Shown here: in pieces, positions 17,900 to 26,505 of the stretch
How the letters are laid out: every line of letters begins with the position of its first letter
How positions within the stretch are numbered: position 1 is the first letter of the stretch
NCBI RefSeq assembly: GCF_000816845.1
Contig: NZ_CP006877.1
Location: forward strand, 1,741,501-1,805,500
Reading direction: 5' to 3'
Source of the DNA: Rhizobium gallicum bv. gallicum R602sp
GTDB lineage: Bacteria > Pseudomonadota > Alphaproteobacteria > Rhizobiales > Rhizobiaceae
DNA: 64,000 bases
Program-made: the position numbers and the translations under genes
The notes under the pieces: generated by a model
Seen by the model: only the letters and a program-made list of their open reading frames with translations
What the model was told of the DNA's origin: nothing
Database searches by the model: none

Positions 17900-18478
17900 A
17901 TGGCTGACAGGATTTCATCGAAGGAATTCACCGATATCGACGAGCTGTCCGGGGATGCCGTCGACCTCGTTGAAATCACCGGTGTCGTCAAGTGGTTCGA
18001 TGTCGCCAAGGGCTTCGGCTTCATTGTCCCGGACAACGGCATGCAGGATGTCCTGCTGCACGTAACCTGCCTTCGCCGCGACGGTTACCAGACGATCCTC
18101 GAGGGCACGCGCATCGTCGCGCTTATCCAACGCCGCGAGCGCGGCTACCAGGCCTTCAAGATTCTCTCCATGGACCAGTCGACCGCCGTCCATCCGTCAC
18201 AGCTGCCGCCGGTGCGCACCCACGTGCAGGTCACCCCGACGAGCGGCCTCGAGCGGGCACTGGTGAAGTGGTTCAACCGCACGAAGGGCTTCGGCTTCTT
18301 GACGCGCGGCGAGGGTACGGAAGATATCTTCGTGCATATGGAAACGCTTCGTCGCTTTGGCTTGACGGAGCTTCGCCCCGGTCAGGTCGTCCTCGTCCGC
18401 TACGGCGATGGCGACAAGGGCCTGATGGCAGCCGAAATTCACCCGGATATGCCAAGCCCGGCAAGCCGGTCGCACTGA
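17900..18478 (+). CDS. Cold-shock protein with two CSD domains
   Basis: RNA/DNA-binding protein of 192 residues made of two cold-shock domains. The first (about 28-95) has VVKWFDVAKGFGFIV, the second (about 120-185) ALVKWFNRTKGFGFLT; each has its RNP1 motif (KGFGF) and an RNP2-like segment (DVLLHVT, DIFVHME). Single-domain CspA proteins are about 70 residues, so this is the double form known from rhizobia and relatives. GAGGGG lies upstream of the ATG. Its TGA overlaps the ATG of the DUF192 gene. Confidence 0.93.
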   Translation: MADRISSKEFTDIDELSGDAVDLVEITGVVKWFDVAKGFGFIVPDNGMQDVLLHVTCLRRDGYQTILEGTRIVALIQRRERGYQAFKILSMDQSTAVHPSQLPPVRTHVQVTPTSGLERALVKWFNRTKGFGFLTRGEGTEDIFVHMETLRRFGLTELRPGQVVLVRYGDGDKGLMAAEIHPDMPSPASRSH

Positions 18479-18963
18479 TGCCTCGCGGCATGGCAATACA
18501 GGCCATCAAAGGCGCCTTTCTGGCGCTTTTTTTCATCCTGGCCGTCTCCGCCTTTGCCCAGCAGCAACCCCATTTCGACAAGGAACCGTTGGTGATCCAG
18601 ACTGCCTCCGGCAGGATGCTGAATTTCACGGTGGAGATTGCCGCCAGCAGTGAGCAGCGGCAGTACGGCCTGATGTTCCGCAAGGAAATGGCCGAGGATG
18701 CCGGAATGATCTTCGACTTCGGCCAGCCGCGGCGGGTGACCATGTGGATGGAGAACACCATTTTGCCGCTCGACATGCTCTTCATCGACAGCGGCGGCAC
18801 CATCCGCCACATCAAGGAAAATGCCGTGCCCTATTCGAGGGCGATCATTGATTCGATGGGTGAGGTGAAATACGTCGTCGAGCTGAACGCCGGCATCGTC
18901 AGGAAATTCGAAATCAAGATCGGCGACAAGGTCGCAAGCGCCACGGTGACGAGGAAAGAGTAG
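18478..18963 (+). CDS. DUF192 secreted protein
   Basis: Exported protein of unknown function, 161 residues. It has an N-terminal signal peptide (hydrophobic residues about 12-25, then FAQQ) followed by one DUF192 domain with the conserved QRQYGLMFRKEM and VTMWMENTILPLDMLFI. The start is ATG 18478, which shares one base with the stop of the cold-shock gene (TGATG), so re-initiation is likely. ATG 18490 is possible. The coupling to a cold-shock protein gives no clear clue to function. Confidence 0.88.
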   Translation: MPRGMAIQAIKGAFLALFFILAVSAFAQQQPHFDKEPLVIQTASGRMLNFTVEIAASSEQRQYGLMFRKEMAEDAGMIFDFGQPRRVTMWMENTILPLDMLFIDSGGTIRHIKENAVPYSRAIIDSMGEVKYVVELNAGIVRKFEIKIGDKVASATVTRKE

Positions 18964-18998
18964 CGGCGCGCCGAAGCGTCGGCCGGATCCTCTTGGAA

Positions 18999-19196
18999 TT
19001 ACTGCTTTCTCACCGGTTTGGCCTTGGACTGGATCAGTCGGTCCATGAACAGCGCCATCTTGCGCTTGATGGTGCCGTAGGTGCCGAGTTCGAAGTCACA
19101 GTGATAGCAGGTGATGATGTCGCTATCGAGCGGCTGCGGGCGCGGAAAGTTCATCCGGGTCTTGCCGCACTTGGGGCAGGGGACTTCAACTTGCAT
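18999..19196 (-). CDS. Small zinc-ribbon protein
   Basis: 65 residues with CPKCGKTRMNF near the N-terminus and CYHCDFEL later, two CxxC knuckles that should bind one zinc. The basic C-terminal tail ends in KAKPVRKQ. AGGAG precedes the ATG. Function unknown; not an obvious ribosomal protein. Confidence 0.75.
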   Translation of the reverse strand: MQVEVPCPKCGKTRMNFPRPQPLDSDIITCYHCDFELGTYGTIKRKMALFMDRLIQSKAKPVRKQ

Positions 19197-19253
19197 TTAC
19201 GGCTCCTGCGCAGGGCCATTGGCCGTCTGCGAAGACAACATTTTTTGAAAGGA

Positions 19254-19330
<77 letters not shown>

Positions 19331-19617
19331 TGAGAGGGGGCAATACACGCTTCACCCCGGCCCCGCAATATCTAATTCGCGTCTTCCCCGTCTTCAACAC
19401 GGCATTGTCGTTTCAATCACCAAGCCCTCCGCGGGCTGGATCTCGGCTTGCGGCGCAAGCATTCCCCTCAGTTGGCTTTTTTCTTGAAAGTCGAGGGATT
19501 CGCGGCTAAGCAAAATTCATCTCGTCGCGTTATAGAGGCGATGAAGACCATTCCGGAGACGGGATGGGAGGGTAAGTTACAGCGGGTCAGGCCCGCATAT
19601 CCGGAGGCGAGCAGCTG

Positions 19618-19923
19618 ATGTCTGCCAAGATCTACCGTCCAGCCAAGACCGCCATGCAGTCCGGCAAGGCGAAGACGCATCTTTGGGTGCTTGAATTCGA
19701 TCAGGAGCAGCCGCGCAGGATCGATCCGATTATGGGCTACACGTCCTCCGGCGATATGCGCCAGCAGGTGAGACTGACCTTCGAGACGCAGGAACTGGCG
19801 GAAGCCTATGCCAAGCGCAATGGCATCGAATACCGCGTGATCGCGCCGAAGGAACCGGCTCGCCAGACAGTCGCTTATCCTGATAATTTTCGCTATACCC
19901 GCACGCAGCCCTGGACGCATTGA
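19618..19923 (+). CDS. NDUFS4-like NADH dehydrogenase accessory subunit
   Basis: 101 residues matching the ETC complex I conserved region (18-kDa NDUFS4 family): MSAKIYRPAKTAMQSGKAKT, then the diagnostic WVLEFDQ, MGYTSSGDMRQQVRLTF and AEAYAKRNGIEYRV. It is an alphaproteobacterial supernumerary complex I subunit at the inner membrane. GGAGGCG stands upstream of the ATG. It lies 48 bp before tRNA-Arg. Confidence 0.88.
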   Translation: MSAKIYRPAKTAMQSGKAKTHLWVLEFDQEQPRRIDPIMGYTSSGDMRQQVRLTFETQELAEAYAKRNGIEYRVIAPKEPARQTVAYPDNFRYTRTQPWTH

Positions 19924-19971
19924 GCGCTCAGGCATGCCCTTCTCGCCGCTGCAAGGACGCAGCGGCTGGAT

Positions 19972-20048
<77 letters not shown>

Positions 20049-20099
20049 AACCATATTCCAAGTTATTGATTTCATTATAGATACGACCGCGCAGGGCAA

Positions 20100-20475
20100 A
20101 TGGAACGACCTAGGTTCTGTTCGACAGGCGTTCCGACGCGCCGCGCGCCAACTTCTTCTTGTAGGGTTCCTTCGTGTAGATTTCGGAGATCGCTCCCGGC
20201 CGGGGGCGTCGTAGATTTCGACGATCCGGGTCAGCACACTGCAGCAGCTGTGAGCATTTCAGGCATTGCGAAGAAACGCAGCTTGTTCATGATGGCGTAT
20301 GGCGAAATCCAGCTTTGGCCGGATCGTCGAGACCGTCATGCACGAGAGCATCGCCGTAGGCCTGCGACGCCTCGTCAATGTATTCGACGAACAGCCGCCG
20401 CGGATCCGCAACATCGTCATGGCGCTGAGTGAGCCAAGTCGTGGTCAAGGACGACAGGCACCCATCGCGGAGCAA
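20100..20475 (-). pseudogene. Frameshifted remnant of a conserved rhizobial protein
   Basis: Read from 20475 downward, protein-like segments follow one another in order but in different minus-strand frames: DPRRLFVEYIDEASQAYGDA, then YAIMNKLRFFAMPEMLTAA, then VLTRIVEIYDAPGR, then ISEIYTKEPYKKKLARGA. Together they resemble a small conserved hypothetical protein of alphaproteobacteria that I know only by sequence, not function. At least three frame changes separate the pieces, so it is dead. It starts about 50 bp past the tRNA-Arg 3' end. Sequencing error at three nearby sites is less likely than decay. Confidence 0.55.
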
Positions 20476-20573
20476 GTGCGATAGTCGGAATGGATGCAGC
20501 GTTCAATGGCTGCTTTGGGTGCTTCCTGACGCCCGCAACTCCACCGCCACCTTCACCCGGCATTCGTTACCTC

Positions 20574-21104
20574 CTAGTTTGGCGCGGCGGCTGCGGTTTC
20601 GCCCGGCGGCAAAATCCGGAACATAAAGGTTGAAACCTTCTCCCCTGGCTTGAAAGGACCAGGTACTTGATGGCTTACCGGTTTCAGGCTTTGAAGGAAT
20701 GCCGCAATCGATGTCACGTCTTCTTCGGTGAGCTTCGCGAATGCATGCCACGGCATGATTGGCGCCAGGGCGCGACCATCGGGCCGTTGCCCGGTCTGAA
20801 TCGCAGTCACGATTTGCTCGCTGGTCCAGTTGCCGATGCCGGTCTCCTTATCAGGCGTAATGTTGGGGCTGACGAAAACACCTTCCCCCGGGATTTCAAA
20901 ACCGACATCCGAGCCGCCCAGAAATCGCGAGCTGTCCGGTTTTCCAAAGAAGTATCCCGGTGTGTGGCAGTCGTTGCAGCCGCTGATCGTGACGAGATAT
21001 TCGCCGCGCGCAATCTGCGTATCGTCGGCAGCCGCTGCCATGGACGGCTGCAGACTCAATGCAGAGGCGGCTAAAAACGCGAACCGAGCGCTCAATCGAA
21101 ACAC
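20574..21104 (-). CDS. Class I c-type cytochrome, exported
   Basis: Periplasmic monohaem cytochrome c, 176 residues. A signal peptide covers about residues 1-25 (ending in SMAAAAD). The haem site CNDCH is in VTISGCNDCHTPGYFFG, and MPWHAFAKLTEEDV supplies a probable methionine ligand. The arrangement GEYLVTISGCNDCHTPG resembles the cytochrome subunits of sugar or aldehyde dehydrogenases, but no dehydrogenase is nearby. It is intact, in a region of decayed genes. Confidence 0.86.
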   Translation of the reverse strand: MFRLSARFAFLAASALSLQPSMAAAADDTQIARGEYLVTISGCNDCHTPGYFFGKPDSSRFLGGSDVGFEIPGEGVFVSPNITPDKETGIGNWTSEQIVTAIQTGQRPDGRALAPIMPWHAFAKLTEEDVTSIAAFLQSLKPVSHQVPGPFKPGEKVSTFMFRILPPGETAAAAPN

Positions 21105-21242
21105 CTTACCCTCCCTGACTTATCTCTTGAAACGACTGAATAACACGACGAACCTGCTCTATATATTAGCCATTTGGAATTATCGATTACGCGGAAGAGG
21201 TCCGCTATTTCAGGCAGCGGCCATCTAGGAGGATCTTCCGGA
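21105..21242. other. Upstream region of cytochrome gene
   Basis: 138 bp between the cytochrome gene and the weak small frame at 21243; presumably holds the cytochrome promoter. No motif recognised. Confidence 0.3.
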
Positions 21243-21446
21243 ATGCGAAAGGTCACAGATGATGTTCAGCATTGCAAGCTGACGGGGATCGGCGCGCTTG
21301 CCGACATCGGCGTCGGCGGCATGGCGATGGGCATTGCGTTCGCAGACGCAATCCGGCGGATAGGGCGATTATTCTTGGACGGTAGTGCCATAAGACGAAG
21401 GACTACCTCGTCGCCACTAGCGTTTACTAGTCAACAAGAGACCTAG
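21243..21446 (+). CDS. Possible small orphan protein
   Basis: 67 codons beginning MRKVTDDVQHCKLTG with a strong AGGAGG about 10 bp upstream. A glycine-rich, mildly hydrophobic stretch (ADIGVGGMAMGIAFAD) follows, but the C-terminal 20 residues look random, so it may be truncated by a frameshift. Weak call. Confidence 0.3.
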   Translation: MRKVTDDVQHCKLTGIGALADIGVGGMAMGIAFADAIRRIGRLFLDGSAIRRRTTSSPLAFTSQQET

Positions 21447-21666
21447 GATACTCCGGGGCGGGCGGCGCGCAAACCTCATCGAGCCTCCCCACGATGGCAC
21501 CCGGCGAACTCATGCCGGAGCTGACGAGGGCGATTGCCTGCGCTAGCGCAGCCTGGCCGTGTTCGCTTTTGACATCAACATGATTTCTCTCTGACCAACG
21601 GCCGACTACGGACGTTATCAGTTCAATCTCATCATCGGTAAAGGAAATTAATTCGAAAAGAGACAT
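21427..21666 (-). CDS. Small hypothetical protein
   Basis: 79 residues with the acidic start MSLFELISFTDDEIELIT and then VVGRWSERNHVDVKSEHGQA; predicted soluble and helical. GGAGAG lies 6 bp before the ATG. The style is that of short rhizobial orphan proteins (compare 24806-25012). No function known. Confidence 0.6.
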   Translation of the reverse strand: MSLFELISFTDDEIELITSVVGRWSERNHVDVKSEHGQAALAQAIALVSSGMSSPGAIVGRLDEVCAPPAPEYPRSLVD

Positions 21667-22051
21667 AACAGCTCTCCTATTTCAGGCAAGAGCAGATCGT
21701 CTCTCAAGCGGCCCGGGGCACCCGGTTGAAATTGTCGGACCGATAACTAAAAATACGCTTAAACGCCCCATAAGGCAAACGAAGCCATCTTCTTGTTCGT
21801 CCAGCGCCGGCCGCATGGGATTCTTCGAAGGTCAACCGCACTGCCGAACGGGTAAGTTGCCGTAACGGCCGGCGCTCCTTGCCTTCACATTCGCTCCCTC
21901 ATTAAAAAGAGCTCCGCCGCAGCGGGTCTAGGCCGTGTACTCACAAACGATAGCTAGCCGATGTCGGCTTTCGGCATAACCGCCGAGTGTTTGACCAATC
22001 CTCCGCATGTGTCGGCAGCGCGGGACATTGCTGCCGTTGCATTCGCGACGC
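21667..22051. other. Gene-free stretch
   Basis: About 385 bp with no convincing frame, RNA or repeat. The AT-richer spot near 21730-21770 may hold a promoter for the small minus-strand gene. Confidence 0.4.
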
Positions 22052-22540
22052 TTAGTTCTTAGCCAACATGGGCAAGATCAGACCCCACTGTGTTTTCTGA
22101 GGTGGTCCAAACAGCTCGAAACCCAGCTTCTTATAGACGGCTATCGCCCGTGCATTGTCTGGATGCGGATCAGTCGCGATCACAGGTGCCCCCTCATCAA
22201 AGAGAGCCTGCATTCTCATGCTGATAAATGCTGATCCATGCCCAACACCGACCATTTCGGGGTCTCCGATGTATTGGTCAATTCCCCGCGAGCCTTTGGG
22301 AAGAAAGGCAAAATGGTGATCTTCCCACCCGTGAACTGTGTAGTCCTGCATGAACGCAAATGGGCGCTCGGCGTTTGAAACAATCCAGCGCGCTGCCCGA
22401 GGATCAGCCAAGTCCGCTTCATCGTATGGCTCATCTGAATCCCACCATTCACGGACATGCGGGTTCGATTGCCATCCCATGAGCATATCGAGATCATCCA
22501 GCGTCACCTTGCGAAAACTGTACCGATTGGTTGTCATCAT
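22052..22540 (-). CDS. GNAT acetyltransferase, AAC(6')-like
   Basis: 162 residues of the GNAT fold close in pattern to aminoglycoside 6'-N-acetyltransferases: FRKVTLDDLDMLMGWQSNPH, then GIDQYIGDPEMVGVGHGSAF (acetyl-CoA loop; the usual RGIG is VGHG here) and ATDPHPDNARAIAVYKKLGF. The in-frame ATG pair at 22540 and 22537 is equivalent. Whether it acts on antibiotics or on a cell metabolite cannot be told from sequence. It lies in the accessory segment. Confidence 0.75.
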   Translation of the reverse strand: MMTTNRYSFRKVTLDDLDMLMGWQSNPHVREWWDSDEPYDEADLADPRAARWIVSNAERPFAFMQDYTVHGWEDHHFAFLPKGSRGIDQYIGDPEMVGVGHGSAFISMRMQALFDEGAPVIATDPHPDNARAIAVYKKLGFELFGPPQKTQWGLILPMLAKN

Positions 22541-22948
22541 TCGAACAGTTTAGCAGATCGCCCGCCGGTAGGTATGGGCCCAGCGCTGTCATCCGCCTTG
22601 CGTAATCCTTGGGGAGCCGATGTTTGTTCAAAATTGTCGTTGGGATGATGCATGTATATGGCACGATCCCGGCCACGTCCTGGCGCGTCATGTTCTTCGG
22701 TCGTGCTTCCCGCCAACACTCGACGCCAAAGGCAAGAAGAACCGGAAGGGCTTGAAGCCGTGGCTGAATGCGCGTGCCGGGCATTGCCGCCACAGACGAC
22801 AATCGCCAATCGCCCACGATGCCGCCGAGGCTTTGCATTGGCCACCTGCTGGCGCGGCACAAAACGCCATGCACGGCAGTACGAAGCAGCGTTCATGGCT
22901 CCCACGGCAGCGGCACGAGAGGAGCGCGGCATGAGGGAGCGCTTGAAC
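22541..22948. other. Stretch without recognised gene
   Basis: About 408 bp. Several frames are open on both strands, but none has a motif, a good Shine-Dalgarno and normal composition together; possible remains of a gene I cannot name. Confidence 0.35.
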
Positions 22949-23119
22949 TCACTTCATCGTCGGCGGAAACTCTTTTGGAGGCGGAGTTGGATTCGGAATT
23001 TCTTCGGGCGGCAAATCCGGAATGGGCTCTTCGATGGGCGGTTCGGGAACATCGGGCGGCCGATCAGGAACCGGCCCCGGCTTTGGGCCTGGCGTCGGCT
23101 CAGGCGGCATGGTCGTCAT
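22949..23119 (-). CDS. Short proline-rich protein
   Basis: 56 residues with 24 prolines, starting MTTMPPEPTPGPKPGPVPDR and continuing with alternating Pro-Pro-Glu and Pro-Asp-Val-Pro units to the end. There is no signal peptide and it is strongly acidic. AAGGGAG precedes the ATG by 6 bp. Similar very short Pro-rich proteins are common and unstudied in Rhizobium. It should be disordered or form polyproline II helix. Confidence 0.6.
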   Translation of the reverse strand: MTTMPPEPTPGPKPGPVPDRPPDVPEPPIEEPIPDLPPEEIPNPTPPPKEFPPTMK

Positions 23120-23180
23120 GGCGGCTCCCTTCTATGGTCCCAAACCAAACCATTCCAGTGTTGATTTGTTCCTGCGACCC

Positions 23181-23444
23181 TCAGTGAACAACCGTGATCA
23201 CCGGAATGCCAGCTTCCTCGGCCGCTCGAATCAGTGCAGATCTCGCCTCAGCCGGCGACGTCGTGCCGTGCAACGCCTCCAAACACGTCTTAACGGCCAC
23301 GAGGTATTCCTCGCCATCGTCGAGGGGCCACGACGCGAACAGGGCTTCTGCAGCGTCTCCCAGCGACCTCACCAACTTGTATTTTTCAGAGCCATTCATC
23401 ACCAGCATCAGCGGCGCGAACGATCCGAATTTGTGCCAGTTCAT
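23181..23444 (-). CDS. DUF982 domain protein
   Basis: 87 residues that fit DUF982, a small family nearly confined to rhizobia: EALFASWPLDDGEEYLVAV, then CLEALHGTTSPAEARSALIR and AAEEAGIPVITV at the C-terminus. Start at ATG 23444 (MNWHKFGSF) with GGAG upstream; the frame extends 9 codons further with no better start. Function unknown. Confidence 0.8.
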   Translation of the reverse strand: MNWHKFGSFAPLMLVMNGSEKYKLVRSLGDAAEALFASWPLDDGEEYLVAVKTCLEALHGTTSPAEARSALIRAAEEAGIPVITVVH

Positions 23445-23599
23445 TACACTTGAACTCCTAGCGGCAAACACATTAGTAACTGTGCAAGAGTCGTGCCGTT
23501 CAGGGTGGCAGCATTAACGTCTACCGTGACCGCCAGATTCATAGCTGTGTTAGCGCCCAAGATGGACACGTTATAGGGCCGGACAAGGAGAAGGGTCGG

Positions 23600-24028
23600 G
23601 TTTGGCAAGCCATGCTGCGCAGTTGCTGAAGGACGGTCCACCTGAGCTTGCCGGACAGGAGCTGGATGCTCTCCGATATCAGATCACCGATTTGTTGGAC
23701 GATCATTCGGGGTGAACGCAGCGGAGCTGAAATCCGCGCGATTGCGTCCCAGCCTCATCAGCCTCTTGCCGACCTGATGCTTCTTGGACGCGGCACATGG
23801 TCCGGGAAAGGAAAATGGATTCCCCGCCTTCTGAAGCAGCTCGACAACGAGTTGTTTGATACGTTCGACGTAGGTTTCAAATGCGCCGCTGAAGGGCGGG
23901 CTGCAGAGTTTTGCCGTTTGACCGAAGCGGAGCTGGCTCGCAAAAGTGGCCGGTATTTCGATGGAGATCGCCGCGAGACGCGCCTTGATGCCCGCAAGAC
24001 AAGTGCCGTGCCTGGACGGTCCCGCTGA
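23600..24028 (+). pseudogene. C-terminal remnant of a nucleotidyltransferase-like gene
   Basis: Two segments in different plus-strand frames read as one protein tail. The first has GPPELAGQELDALRYQITDL ending at a stop at 23713. The second, shifted, has LADLMLLGRGTWSGKGKWIP, then FDTFDVGFKCAAEG and GRYFDGDRRE. This layout resembles the C-terminal half of small rhizobial nucleotidyltransferase-domain proteins. The catalytic N-terminal part (GSxxxxxxDxD) is absent. A deletion plus at least one frameshift is inferred. Confidence 0.5.
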
Positions 24029-24063
24029 CTTGCGATTAGCTGGGCTTCGATGCAGGATTTGGG

Positions 24064-24717
24064 ATGGTGAAAATCTCCTTTGATGTTGACGGTGTTCTGA
24101 TCGATGGCTGGCATTCAGATCCGTCGCTTCGCAAGCCCTGGGATGCGACGATCGAGGCCGATCTCGACGTTGACCGGGCAGCATTCGGCAACCTCTTCTT
24201 TGGAAAAGCGGGCGACCGTTCGATCTCGCTTATGGCTGAATGCATCATCGGCAAACGCGATCTCGAGGAGGCGCTTGCCGAGATTCTCCCTCAGGTTGGA
24301 TATCACGGCGATGCGAAGGACTTCATGAGATATTGGTTCGAAAAGGATTCGAATCTCAACAGGGAGGTTTTTGATCTGGTCGAGAGCATAAGGAGCGGCA
24401 GTGATGTCGAGCTCTACGTCGCCACCGGCCAGGAGCATCACCGGGCGCGATTTCTCTGGAACGAACTCGGCTTCTCGAAGCTGTTCGACCGTATGTTTTA
24501 CAGTGCGGAAATTCGATACCCGAAGAAGGACATCCGCTTTTTCGAGGCGATCAATTCCCGATTGAGCATCGGCTCCGGCGAGCGCCCGATATTTTTCGAC
24601 GACCAGCCCGAAATCGTCGCGGTGGCGAGGCAGGCTGGCTGGGACGCAAATCCGTTCGTTTCCGCGTCAGACATTCGCCAGCTCCCGCGGCTGCGCCATC
24701 TTTTGGCATCCGGGTGA
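24064..24717 (+). CDS. HAD-superfamily hydrolase
   Basis: Phosphatase-like protein of 217 residues. All four HAD motifs are present: DVDGVLID (motif I) at about residue 7, VATGQ (motif II) near 119, a lysine in RYPKKDIRFF (motif III) and FFDDQPEIV (motif IV) near 178. The helical cap lies between motifs I and II. ATG 24064 is followed at once by an alternative GTG. Substrate unknown; no partner genes nearby. Confidence 0.82.
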   Translation: MVKISFDVDGVLIDGWHSDPSLRKPWDATIEADLDVDRAAFGNLFFGKAGDRSISLMAECIIGKRDLEEALAEILPQVGYHGDAKDFMRYWFEKDSNLNREVFDLVESIRSGSDVELYVATGQEHHRARFLWNELGFSKLFDRMFYSAEIRYPKKDIRFFEAINSRLSIGSGERPIFFDDQPEIVAVARQAGWDANPFVSASDIRQLPRLRHLLASG

Positions 24718-24805
24718 TCGCCGGTGGATATTGCCCGCGTTTCCGCCCTGGAATGCGCGCAAACTCTGTACGCTTCGCAGGGCGGTTAGGCGCGAGGTGA
24801 AGCCG

Positions 24806-25012
24806 TCAGTGGCTTCCGGCTTTTTTGCTGGCGAGCAGCATCACATAATCTTCGGCCGCATCCGCAAGCGCGAGCGCCACCTCGGCAGGCGTCCAGCCAT
24901 GCTGCTGCAAGCGCTTGATCATTTCGAACATCGCGGCTTCGACTTCCGTCCGGCAGTTCAAAGGATGCTCCGGTCTGCCATTTGCATGCTGAGAACCGTG
25001 AATTTCAATCAT
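24806..25012 (-). CDS. Small hypothetical protein
   Basis: 68 residues: MIEIHGSQHANGRPEHPLNC, then a helical part with MFEMIKRLQQHGW and AEVALALADAAEDYVMLL. GGGCAGAG precedes the ATG. The composition is normal for a real gene, and the pattern is that of short conserved rhizobial proteins without function. Confidence 0.6.
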   Translation of the reverse strand: MIEIHGSQHANGRPEHPLNCRTEVEAAMFEMIKRLQQHGWTPAEVALALADAAEDYVMLLASKKAGSH

Positions 25013-25214
25013 TTTCTCTGCCCCCGTGTTTTGGAACCTGTTATTTCAGGCGCCATTTAGGCAAAGAGCATCGCATAACTTCACGCTGAAGCAAATGGAT
25101 GCCTAATCAAGAGTTAAAGCAGACCGTTGCATGACGTCATTTGACGACATTTCAGCAAGCCGCGCATTGGCGAATTGGTGGGCAGGAATGCCACGATGCC
25201 CCGTCGCGGTGCTT

Positions 25215-25505
25215 CTAGCGGTCATCACCCCAGTCGAAAAACGGCCGATAGACGCGCCTTGCAATCATCAGGCTGCGGTCGGGACGGATGATGTAGGTCT
25301 CCTCCACCTCGCGTCCCCTGTTGTCGTAAAATGTGTGTGGGAATGCGGAACCGATCGGTGATTTCGTCAGCTTCGTGCGGGGCTGGCCGCTATAGGTGAT
25401 GCTGCCGGGGATGGGCTCCAAGCCAGGACCGGAAATGTCGCCAACGGCCGTACATCCTGCGATCAATGCCCCCACGATAAGAATTGCGGCAAACTTGGCT
25501 TTCAT
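25215..25505 (-). CDS. Small lipoprotein
   Basis: 96 residues with a signal peptide and the lipobox LIAGC (Cys at about 18). The mature part has YSGQPRTKLTKSPIGSAF, then HTFYDNRGREVEETYII and a C-terminal RVYRPFFDWGDD. GGAG lies 7 bp before ATG. Probably anchored to the outer or inner membrane; function unknown. Confidence 0.72.
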   Translation of the reverse strand: MKAKFAAILIVGALIAGCTAVGDISGPGLEPIPGSITYSGQPRTKLTKSPIGSAFPHTFYDNRGREVEETYIIRPDRSLMIARRVYRPFFDWGDDR

Positions 25506-25664
25506 CGGGGTGCTCCATGACGTGGGTCGGCAATGCTATCCTAGATAGGTATGCCCCTCCGCTTTTCCATGGCTGAACGGATGCCGATCCTTCAGTGTGC
25601 GTTGCCGTTCAGGCGGGTGATCTTGCAACCGTGGTTGTGAGCGATGAGGATGCTCGCTGGCGAT

Positions 25665-25702
25665 AAAATAAACGCCGCCGGAGGGCCTCTCCGGCGGCTT
25701 TT
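25665..25702. terminator. Hairpin terminator after aapP
   Basis: GCCGCCGGAG-GGC-CTCCGGCGGC-type stem (25674-25698) with TTTT on the plus side and an AT-rich GTTTATTTT tract on the minus side; it should stop the aap transcript and may work in both directions. Confidence 0.75.
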
Positions 25703-25721
25703 CTCAAGGCAGTTCTTTCGC

Positions 25722-26489
25722 TTAATGCAGGATCTGGCTGAGGAAGAGTTTGGTGCGCTCGTGCTGCGGGTTGTCGAAGAATTCGGCGGGCGAATTCTGT
25801 TCGACGATCTGGCCCTGGTCCATGAAGATGACGCGGTTTGCGACCTGACGGGCAAAGCCCATTTCGTGGGTGACGCAGAGCATCGTCATGCCTTCTTCCG
25901 CAAGGCCCACCATCGTATCCAGCACTTCCTTGATCATTTCCGGATCGAGCGCCGAGGTGGGCTCGTCGAATAGCATGATCTTCGGGTTCATGCAGAGCGA
26001 GCGAGCAATCGCCACGCGCTGCTGCTGGCCGCCGGAAAGTTGGCCGGGATACTTGTTCGCCTGTTCCGGGATCTTGACGCGCTTCAGGAAGTGCATGGCG
26101 ACCTCGTCGGCCTGCTTTTTCGGCATCTTGCGCACCCAGATCGGCGCCAGCGTGCAGTTTTCGAGGATCGTCAGATGCGGAAATAGATTGAAGTGCTGGA
26201 ACACCATGCCGACTTCGCGGCGCACTTCGTCGATCTTCTTCAGGTCGTTCGTGAGCTCCGTGCCGTCAACGAGAATGTGGCCTTTCTGGTGCTCTTCCAG
26301 ACGGTTGATGCAACGGATCATCGTCGACTTTCCCGACCCCGACGGGCCGGCGATGACGATGCGCTCACCACGCATGACCTTGAGGTTGATGTCGCGCAGC
26401 ACGTGAAAATCACCGTACCACTTGTTCATGTTGATGATTTCGACCGCCACGTCCGTTGCGGAAACGGTCATTTTCTTGGGTTCAGCCAT
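25722..26489 (-). CDS. aapP: General L-amino acid ABC transporter ATPase AapP
   Basis: ATP-hydrolysing subunit that drives amino-acid uptake by AapQM. 255 residues with Walker A (GPSGSGKST), signature [15 protein letters not shown], Walker B ([12 protein letters not shown]) and the switch histidine in [12 protein letters not shown]. It is the last gene of aapJQMP, 16 bp after aapM, and is followed by a strong hairpin. Confidence 0.96.
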   Translation of the reverse strand: MAEPKKMTVSATDVAVEIINMNKWYGDFHVLRDINLKVMRGERIVIAGPSGSGKSTMIRCINRLEEHQKGHILVDGTELTNDLKKIDEVRREVGMVFQHFNLFPHLTILENCTLAPIWVRKMPKKQADEVAMHFLKRVKIPEQANKYPGQLSGGQQQRVAIARSLCMNPKIMLFDEPTSALDPEMIKEVLDTMVGLAEEGMTMLCVTHEMGFARQVANRVIFMDQGQIVEQNSPAEFFDNPQHERTKLFLSQILH

Positions 26490-26505
26490 GTTTATTCCCT
26501 CATTC

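Noticed and set aside
22537..22932. 131- and 126-codon minus-strand frames beside the acetyltransferase
   Set aside because: Competing frames of similar length, none with a motif or good start; not enough to call a gene.
23444..23641. 65-codon minus-strand frame upstream of the DUF982 gene
   Set aside because: Thr/Ala/Leu-rich, no family match, and it overlaps the start of the nucleotidyltransferase remnant.
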